Shown here: positions 42,301 to 50,132 of the stretch, piece by piece
How the letters are laid out: every line of letters starts with the position of its first letter
Numbering within the stretch: position 1 is the stretch's first letter
Assembly: GCA_022592445.1 (NCBI GenBank)
Contig: JABYQR010000141.1
Span: 41,946-105,945, forward strand
DNA length: 64,000 nt
Reading direction: 5' to 3'
Origin: Cytidiella melzeri
Taxonomy: Eukaryota > Basidiomycota > Agaricomycetes > Polyporales > Irpicaceae
Position numbers and translations under genes: made by a program
The notes under the pieces: generated by a model
Databases searched by the model: none
The model's input: the letters and a program-made list of their open reading frames with translations, nothing else
Told to the model about the DNA's origin: nothing

Positions 42301-44321
42301 TCCTTGTCCACTGACGTTGCGCCCACTTCGTGCAATATCATCACATCGGTAACGGGCCTCAATTTTTGGAGACGAAATCCCATGCGGATGTGCGGCTCTG
42401 GACGGCTCGTGATAAAGAACTTGATTCTCGGAATATTCGCAATTTGTTGAGCTAGAAACGACAGGACGATGGAAGTGGTTTCGTCGTCTCTGCATTCGTC
42501 GAGCGCGTCGATGATGACCACTGTCTCCATGCCAGACTTCTCCACTGGGCGGATAATGAGCTCCTCGAGTTGATTGCTAAGAGCCAAAGATGCAATGTCC
42601 GGCCTCCGCTTGAGTGCTTCTAGAACGGCTTTCCTAAACTCCGGCGAGGCCTTGTTTCCGCAACTCGCAAGCTGGAACGCAATTGTTGGAAATATCGTTG
42701 TCCGATCGCTTGCGTGCATCGAGTCCCTGGAGCAAAAGAAACTCGCCCCAAGTAGCCCTTCCGACGCAAGCTGCTTTGCAAAGCTCTGAGCTATGGTCGA
42801 CTTCCCGCTCCCGGCGTGGCCATTCAGCCAGTAGACTTGCTTCTTGGTCGGATCGGCGGCCCATTCCATGAGGTTGCGCAATATATCCACCCGTGTGCCT
42901 GGAAGGCAATCCGAGCGTGTGTCGGACTCGGATGCGTCGAACCCAGCGTCTTTCGCGCGCGATAACTTGTCAAGGGCACTCCGTTCAACTAGGCAATTTG
43001 AGATGAGCAACAGGAAATCGGCGGTCATTATCTCTTACCATAGTTCTGGGGAGGAGGCGGACGGAGGCATCAGCAAGTTGGCGGAAAGACTGAGTTAGAT
43101 ATCGTTGACGTACGATATGTTCCATACTAAGCGTCTGTAAGTCTTGCAGAAGAGACTTATGAGCCATGCTAAGCTGGTCGATTCTCTGTACAAGAGAAAG
43201 CTAATGATTCTATGAGTAGAGAGCAGAAAATGGCGGATTGAGTCGCTATTACCTGGTAATCTGAAAGCGCCTGATCAACCGTAGTAAGGCACTCTTGAAT
43301 GAGCGCTGCATTCCCGGGTGCCTGGAGAAATTGCAAGCATTTACGGCGAAAGCTCTCGTCTTCACTGAAGCGTCCTAAGGGGCCGAGCTTTCCGCTGATC
43401 CTTTCCAACTTCCTAAAACGTTGAGATGGTCAAAGATGGGAAAGAACAGTGAAAGTGTGTAACAATTACTTCGATAATGCAAGACGACGTGCGCTCTCCT
43501 CAGGCTCGTCCAACTGCGGACCCAGCGACGTCATAATTTTTTCGATTCGGCTGAGAAGATTCTTTGCATCCTTCTTGTTATCTTCGGCCGTCTAGTTTGC
43601 CGGTGAACCTCGTCAATACATCATCAAAATAAAATGGCGCAGCTCACCTCAGCATGCTCGACAATAAATTTGAGACCAGCTGAAACGAGCTTGAGAGGAT
43701 CGAGGCCAGATGCCTCAGCGACATGGTCAATGATCAACGCGACTGGTTTAGCCACAAGAAGGAAGGTGTTTCCCTTTGTACGATCGTCGCTATCATCGTC
43801 GCGTGGTGTAGGCCTAGGTGCGACGCTACCAACTCCCGCCAGATCTGCGACTATAGCCTCATTGACAACGGATGTCATGACCTCTGCTCGTCCTTCACCA
43901 CCGAGAGAGCGCCCTACGTCTGGGGCACTTGCTCTTCTGTTTGCTTCAATGGGCACATCAACATGATTGTGCTTGACAGCGGGCGTGCTACCCTCCACTT
44001 CCCGAGCTGACATTACTTTTGTTAGTGATTTTGTCTTCCTCTTAAATATGCTTCGACTATACCCTCATTGGCAACATATCTCACGACCTCTGCTTGTCCT
44101 TCACCACCGAGAGCGCGCCCTACATGTGGGGCACTTGCTCTTTCGTCTGCTTCAATGGGCACATCGATATGATCGCGCTTGACAGCGGGCGTGATAACCC
44201 CCACCTCCCGATCTGACGTTGCTTTTGGTAGCGGTTTTTTCTTCCTCTTGAACATGCTTGTAAGGTTTGGTAGACTTTCGGAGAAACGAGTGCTGAAGCT
44301 ATGATGAGAGTGGCTGGACAT
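39315..44321 (-). CDS. NACHT-WD40 STAND/NLR-like protein (NLR2)
   Basis: Predicted 1532 aa. Exons: 44321-44063, 44006-43648, 43591-43470, 43412-43253, 43185-43114, 43045-43039 (7-nt microexon), 42988-41382, 41327-39315. Structure follows NLR1: an N-terminal helical region (SGLDPLKLVSAGLKFIVEHA), NACHT with Walker A GHAGSGKST at about 383-391 and Walker B VVIIDALDE at about 483-491, and WD40-like repeats near the C-terminus (FSPDGRFVASGANDNTINIW, SSEDRTLRVWD). The 122-nt exon 3 equals the 122-nt exon 2 of NLR1. The first two exons carry a tandem 206-bp duplication, and the 56-nt intron between them is needed to keep frame. Alternative starts are 44255 (MFKRKKK) or, if exon 1 is not used, 44013. 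Confidence 0.82.
43039..43045 (-). other. 7-nt microexon of NLR2
   Basis: AACTATG on the minus strand lies between acceptor CCCCAG and donor GTAAGAG. It joins MEHI (phase 0) to VERSALDKL (needs one base). Without it the N-terminal and NACHT frames do not connect. Confidence 0.72.
43840..44260 (-). repeat. 206-bp tandem duplication in the NLR2 N-terminal coding region
   Basis: FKRKKKPLPKATSDREV (from 44255) and FKRKTKSLTKVMSAREV (from about 44046) start parallel copies offset by 206 bp. Both continue with TPAVK-(R/H)-(D/N)-H-(I/V)DVPIEA and ASAP-VGR-LGGEG. Because 206 is not a multiple of three, the second copy is out of frame unless 44007-44062 is spliced out. Confidence 0.82.
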
Positions 44322-44761
44322 TGTTGTGACAGAGCGGAGGAAAGTCGACGTACTAATAGGACAAGAGCGTGAAGGGGACGATTGGGTACCACCTGCCACG
44401 CGCATGGAGGCTGGAAAAGCGGAACAACGCGCCGCATATTGCGTTGATTCCACTGGACAAAACCTCATGTAAGAAAATCTCGGAGCGTTTACTTACACAG
44501 CCTAATATTACGCACCATGTGTCCGGGTCTCACTGCGGTCGAAGGGCGTGCTGCACACTCAACCTGAGAAAGAAAAAACCTCGAAAGCCTCTGCCAGCAA
44601 ACTCTCGCTGCAACTGTCTTGTGTCGACGCGAGGGGCTTGACGGGTGTATGTCAAGAGTAAGGCGTGGTGCATTTACGTGTTCATGTAAGGGGGGCGAGT
44701 GATGTGCCGTGGTAAACACGTTCATAACCATGCTAACAAACGACATAGCAGCCCCGTCATT

Positions 44762-44807
44762 CTTTCGCCTTTGCACGAGCTTAATGAAGCTCGCGCAAAG
44801 GCGAAAG
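44762..44807. repeat. 21-bp stem hairpin, 4-nt loop
   Basis: The arms CTTTCGCCTTTGCACGAGCTT (44762-44782) and 44787-44807 pair in 20 of 21 positions around AATG. It stands alone in otherwise featureless sequence upstream of NLR2. Confidence 0.8.
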
Positions 44808-45723
44808 AGAGTGTATCCCCTAGACAGGCCATACAGAGAAGGTGGATGATGTTCGGACGAATCGCAGCACTTCAAAGAGTAAGCGAGATAGCAGAAACAT
44901 AGCCCTGTGCGTACAGGAGTTCATGTTGGATCTAATGCGTGTTTTGCAGTTCCTCTAAGTAGGCACTTTCATTCACTTGAGCCCCAAAAAAACGAATACA
45001 ATGCGATACAGATGAGGTCCTCACCTGCTGTCTGACGAACAAACGGTTCGCCATTTGTACCACGCACAGCGCCCTCATGTTATTACTAGTGGATTGCCAT
45101 TGTTCGCCCTCGAAGCCTCCTGTTGATGAGATGTTGCTGGCTGGCCCTGTGCAGGTGCTGGTCGTGTAGTAGAGAGTCCTCGTCGGTAGACGCTTGCGCC
45201 CTTCCTTACCCTCCTACCGCCCAAACCTCCTCGCAGTCATTGACAACCTCACTGGAATTCACGGCCTGTTTACTCGTTCTCGAGTGCCCTCGCTCAAGCC
45301 GCCACGAAAGTGAGGTACGTAGACTTCTCAAGATGCTAACAGCTTACGGTCCACGGCCTTGAAGCTTGAGCTTCCTCGCAGGCAAATCGCTGTTACTGCA
45401 CTGCTCTCGTGCACTCCTTGTCACCTCTGAGAACTCGACGCTGCTGCTCTAATCGTCGCCAGCTGTGCGGGATATTTGGACGTTTGGAAAGAAGTCGAGG
45501 AAGCCTGGCTCTGTCGGTCCCTTCGCCAGGCCATCACTTGAGGATAATCTCCCACCATTTTCTCGTCGCCTTTGAAAGTCCGCGCGATAGGCGCCGTCGG
45601 CGATCGCAGGGCAGATCTCAACGAGCGGCGGGGCGCAGATACTGTAAGGTACGGTAGCGGACTTCATCACATGTGTAGAGGCCAGTGTATTAAATCAGTG
45701 GGTTTACGAAAAATACAGGTACA
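44808..45723. other. No gene seen (0.9 kb)
   Basis: Short ORFs only, none with recognisable composition; no RNA gene or element ends found. Confidence 0.45.
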
Positions 45724-46885
45724 CTACTTTTGTGTGTATTGATAGCCAACCAGGCTTGCGGGAAGGGATAGGCGTGAACTTGCGCTGCCATTAGTGACGG
45801 GCATGGTTTGTCGGGCCTCGTGGTGAGTGACTTCGTCGACGAGCTTCAGACCCGGTCGGAACACCTTCATGGCATTTCGAAGGAACCGCGGATCTTGAGA
45901 ATAATGCGGCCGCTGCTCCTTGAGAATGACAACAGCTCTTTCGAGCTTATTGATGAGCTCATCAATTTCACGCTCGTCTTCGTCGTCGAGCTGTTAATAG
46001 GGGTTCGAAGGAATTAGTATAGCGCATTGCCTGCGCCGTATCACAATATTAACTTACCTCAAATCCGGCACCCCCACCTGCTCTCGTGTGCATTAAGCCA
46101 TCCCTTCCGGTAGGTGGTGGTTTTGCTGGCGACGAGTTAATCTGTCATGTGGCAGTGATCATAATTAGTAATTATATGCACAAGAAGATTTACTGCAGAC
46201 GGACCGGTTCTGAGCTGCGCAAACAGCTATCCTCATCCAGCACAAGGTCTTCGACCTCATCATCATCTGAGTCATCGATCTCGATCGCAATACTAGTGCA
46301 CGGGCGATCGGATTCCAGGGGTCGCTCATTAAGTCGACCGTCTCTCGGCGCGGCATAGAATGGTGCGGTATAGAACCGGTGCACGCGAGACCACCACGAT
46401 GGTGGAACATCTCCGACCGCCTGGACTAGATGCTTGCACAGCAGGTGTGCATGGTACTTCTGTGAGCCACAGTCACATTTCCACTGCGTAACGTCAGTGA
46501 TGTACGTGCCCTTGATAGGAACAGTCTGGAGTCGTTGCCACAACTTCTTGAATGCTTCTTGCATGTTCGACAGGCCTTTTGGGCGGCCACCGCTGCGTGC
46601 ATGAAGGAAGCGAGAGAGAGTAATGTGGTAAGGGGGAATTGATCCGTGGACGAGAGCATACACCGCGAGATCAACGGGAGGTCGGCTGTAGTTGTGAAGC
46701 ACGAGGCGCTTAAGGTTGCGCCACAAAGCCTCTACCATCATTGTTGTTTGGTGATTGGAAATACAAGTCGGATGAGTACTTTGCGTCCATAGATGCCATC
46801 GGTCCCTAGCATACCAATTATTCCACAGGTATGCCCAGACTTCAGTAAGATTATTCCGGTGACAATGAAAATAAATTTCCGTCAC
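45724..46885 (-). pseudogene. SWIM-domain gene (MULE-transposase-like), 5' part lost to B2
   Basis: Three exons remain: 46885-46205, 46141-46058 and 45990-45724, all phase 0 at the joins. The first begins inside the protein (YLWNNWYARDRWHLW) and has HQTTMMVEALWRNLKRLVLH and a SWIM zinc motif C-DC-GSQKYHAHLLCKHLV. The later exons add an acidic stretch and KVFRPGLKLVDEVTHHEARQ. SWIM fingers in this context occur in Mutator-like transposases and fungal relatives. Sequence 5' of 46885 is replaced by the B2 LTR and does not reappear beyond 54694, so the gene is truncated. Confidence 0.72.
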
Positions 46886-47627
46886 TGACATGGATAGTCC
46901 AACAGAGACCGGATTTTTCCAATATTTTCACAAGTTTACAGCCTTAGGCGCCTATCTAGAGCGCTTATTTTCCGGCTAGGAGTGTTACCGGACCTAACCC
47001 TAACCTGGGTCACGTGACATCCTGCCTTATTTATCAATAGTCCAGACCCAAACCCTAGACTCAGTCTGGAGCGGTTCCAGATCAACCTAGGCTATTGTTC
47101 TATTGTTCCTCTTCCATTGATGGGGATTCCCCAGGGATTCCCCCAGATCTTATTGTTCTATTGTTGTATTGTTCTAGTTCTATTGTTCTACGTACCCTGG
47201 TCCTTGACAGTTACTCCGGTCCTTGACAGTTACTCAGGTCCTTGACAGTTACCCCGGTCTTTGACAGTTACCCGGGTTCCTTATTGTTCTATTGTTACTC
47301 CAGTCCCACAGTTACTCCAGTCCCTAGTGTGGGAACTGGTGCACAGACCACCCAGACACAGTATATATAGTACCCCTTACCCTCCCTGGTTCTGCATCTT
47401 GACCTCTTCGTCATTTGCACTGCCAGGTGAGTTACTCAATGTAACCTAGTATAAGCATGCTATTAACTTCGTCATTTGCACTGCCAGTATCCGGCCTCTG
47501 TGCCTGCTTGCCTGCTCATCATCGACTCTGACCTTGTTGTCGTCGTTGGAGATCCCTTTCCTTTTCACCATCATCCACTCCACCCTTGTTTAGGGTTTAG
47601 CAGTATAGCAGCAGTCGCTCCGCGACA
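46886..47627 (+). repeat. 5' LTR of B2
   Basis: 742 bp. U3 has eight ATTGTT cores (about 47094-47296) and a tandem run of four GGTCCTTGACAGTTAC-like units (47218-47276). TATATATAG is at 47362-47370 and predicted transcript start 47396. An intron-like segment lies at 47427-47487: GTGAGT donor, CTATTAAC branch-like site, CCAG acceptor, flanked by direct repeats of CTTCGTCATTTGCACTGCCA. Confidence 0.92.
47362..47405 (+). promoter_or_regulatory. B2 promoter: TATA box and self-primer
   Basis: The TATA box at 47362 is 34 nt before ATCTTGACCT (47396-47405). The 10-mer is the exact reverse complement of AGGTCAAGAT at 47630-47639. Confidence 0.75.
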
Positions 47628-47629
47628 TT

Positions 47630-47639
47630 AGGTCAAGAT
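47630..47639 (+). promoter_or_regulatory. Self-priming primer binding site of B2
   Basis: AGGTCAAGAT, two bases after the LTR end as in family A. It differs from the A site at one base, matched by the opposite change in the LTR 10-mer. Confidence 0.8.
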
Positions 47640-47730
47640 ACCACACAGCTACCGGCACGACTGCCCTTAGCTTGGATCAACCCTTCCTGTTCCCCCAGTT
47701 TTAAAAAGTTTATTCCCCCCTACGTTTGAG

Positions 47731-48558
47731 AGTAAGCCATCGCCGTCCGTCTTGACGTGCTTGATCGCTAACTCGTTCACTTTCCGTGGTTGATTCTTAG
47801 TGCCGAAAGAATCCCACTCCCGTTTTACTGCTCGTCCAGATCCTTTGCACAAGGATCTGAACCAGGCACATCGAGAAGTCCAGATCCATCGCGCCTTACC
47901 TCAGGCTGTGTTTGATCAACTCGACGCAGAGCACGCACGTGGCCAGAGTCACAAATACACGGAGAAGGAACTCAAGGCTATTGCCTCCTACGTCGGTCGT
48001 CGTAAACCCAAGGGTTCTGCCCTCACACACAGATTCCCCACAGTAGAAGAGTTTGAGAAACTCCGCACAGAATCCAAAGAGTTCGCCGCCCGCACCGCAC
48101 GCGAACGAGCACAGGCTCTAGCAAACCTTCCTAAGAAGCCCTCTCTAGCAGAACGTTTCCCAGCCCGGCCCGCTACCAACCCTAGCGCAGCCCTCATAGC
48201 AGCTAAGCCGACTCTCATCGACTTCCGCAAGCATACTGTTGAAGACCTTCGCGGTATCTTCACTCCCAAGCTCACCGCTACCCTCCAACGTCTGTCGATT
48301 CTCCCCACCATCGACAAATACCACCAGCTTCATAAAGATACAAAGCGTCAGTTTGAGCAGGAGAAACAGAAGCTAGAGAAGCTTCTAGAGGAATTACCAA
48401 CCCGAGCCCCTGTCATCACTCATCGTGAGTGGCAGCTGCTGGATTGGGGATTAAAGGCAATTGGGAAAATCAGTTTCACGGGTCTAAGGAGGAACTACGA
48501 GCAGGTGTTCAAAGGGTTAGATAAAGTTTGGGCGGACGAGTACTTCATCTCGTTCTGA
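47731..48558 (+). CDS. ORF0 of gypsy B2: conserved pre-gag protein, start codon made by splicing
   Basis: The frame 47801-48558 (about 252 aa, stop TGA) contains no Met. Donor GAGA|GTAAGC at 47731/47732, branch-like GCTAAC near 47768, and acceptor TTCTTAG|TG at 47800/47801 remove 69 nt and form ATG-CCG-AAA with G at -3. An in-frame TGA two codons before GTG 47800 excludes a longer unspliced start. The protein is basic and rich in Lys/Glu/Leu. It shares with A: the MPK(D/E) start, SYV-(S/G)-(K/R)-(K/R) near residue 70, (T/S)LAER, LIDF(K/R)K, GIF-PKLTA, and the C-terminal REWQLLDWG-KAIGK-SF-LR-NY block. No known domain recognised. It is in frame with gag across a single TGA. Confidence 0.75.
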
Positions 48559-48570
48559 ATAGAATACAGT

Positions 48571-48873
48571 GTGGCTTCCCAAAGTCCCAATAGCAGCATT
48601 TGGTCCAGAGATCATCTTCCGTGCGAAAACTATCCCCACGCCTTCAACAACCAGACTGTCAGAGACGAAAGCTACGACCCAGAGGAAGGACATCAGATTT
48701 GTGAAGCACAACCGTGTCCCAACCGATACAACAGAGTAGAATATCCTGGTCGTTACGCAAATCAGTATCGATCCATCCATCACTGGCAGGAAGATCGCAT
48801 TCTTGAATCTCTCCCACCACTACCTGAACCTGAAGAAGATTTCGATCGAACCTTCACACAGGAACAATATCAG
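48571..48873 (+). other. Open ATG-less Cys-rich leader in frame with gag (B2)
   Basis: After the ORF0 stop the same frame stays open to the gag ATG at 48874. It encodes LPCENYPHAFNNQ and QICEAQPCPNRYNR, the counterpart of the A2 mini-ORF. It would be translated only by readthrough of TGA 48556-48558 or non-AUG initiation. Confidence 0.45.
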
Positions 48874-50132
48874 ATGGATTCCACCAATGTCTCCCAGCAT
48901 GCTTCCAGGGCAGCAACTCCCGCCCCCACACAAGAGCCGTCCCCGCCTCCCACAGCAGAACAGCTTCTGCACGCACTACTCCTGGGTCAGCAACAGCTGA
49001 CACAAGCTATCACAGCCCTGGTTCAGAACCAGCAACAACCGGTAAACAATAGGTCACGGGAAAGGGTTGTGGAAAAACCCGCCAGCTTTAAGGGCAATGC
49101 TAGTAGTGACGCACGTCGCTTTTTAGCTGCCTTCTCAATGTATGCGCAGTTCAACGAGAAGCTGTCTCCGTATAATGCTCAAGGTGGTCAGACTCGGTTG
49201 GATCATCTCTGGATTTCGTCGGCCCTGTCATTTATGACAGAAGATGCAGCAGTTTGGGCAACGCCCCACATGGACTTGATTGCCAGTCATCAAATGGCAT
49301 TCAATGGTGATTGGGACGACTTCAGAACGGCGTTCAAAGCACGATTTGAACCAGTTGATGAAATGGTGGATGCCAAGGCCAAGCTCAGGGAGCTGTGGCA
49401 AGGCAAAAAGACGGTTCCCGAATACACGGCCCGATTCCGGGAAATCATGGACAGGACAGGTTACTCGACACAAGACCTTCGGATCGCTACTATGAACATC
49501 TGAGCACCACGATTAAGGATGAACTAGTTCACACCGCACGGTCCCATGTCACCCTTGTTGATCTGATCAATGTGGCCACAGACATCGACAATCGTCTTCG
49601 GGTTCGAGCTCAGGAGAAAGCTCGTGAACAAGGTCGAACAGTCCCCAACGTGTTCAAATCTACCCCGGTCTCCACCTCGTCCCCGGCTCCTTTTGTCCAA
49701 CCGTCTCGTGATTCCAATGCTATGGAAATTGATGCCACTAAAGTCGGTCCCAATGGGAAAACACGTGCTGATTTCATGAAAGCAATGAATGGAAGATGCT
49801 ACGGATGTGGATCTAAGGAGCACCAGAAGAAAGACGGTAAACATGATCGGGAATTGTGTGGACATTGTGGAGGCAACCATCAGACGCAAGTGTGCCAAAG
49901 CCGGTTCCTTGGGTACCCACCTAGGCAACAGAAGGTGGCTGCCAGCACTCTTTTCGATCCGTCCACTTCGGCCCCCTCGTCGTCCTCGTCCGCGAAGCCC
50001 TTACCTACCCCGCCCGCCGCAACCGTTGCCAGCTCTTCGTCTTCAACTCCGTTTGACTACGATGCCATTATGAAGCAGATGTCATCCCTCACGGACCAAG
50101 TCAAGCAGCTCGGCAATCAACGGGATTTTTAG
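48874..50132 (+). pseudogene. gag: gag of B2 (one frameshift)
   Basis: It starts MDSTNVSQHAS at the first ATG downstream of the R/U5 segment. The capsid-like region reads ASFKGNASSDARRFLAAF and DDFRTAFKARFEPVDEM. One base is missing near 49480, where CTTCGGATCGC replaces the expected extra G. The other frame continues RYYEHLSTTIKDEL to a C-YGC-GSKEHQKKD / C-GHC-GGNHQTQVC zinc region (about 49800-49895) and ends QRDF-stop at 50130-50132. Confidence 0.88.
50126..50132 (+). promoter_or_regulatory. Candidate -1 frameshift site at gag/pol junction of B2
   Basis: GAT-TTT-TAG: a five-T run ending in the gag stop. The pol frame (TTA-GAG-AGG...) is -1 to gag and open from here, without an early ATG. 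Confidence 0.5.
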
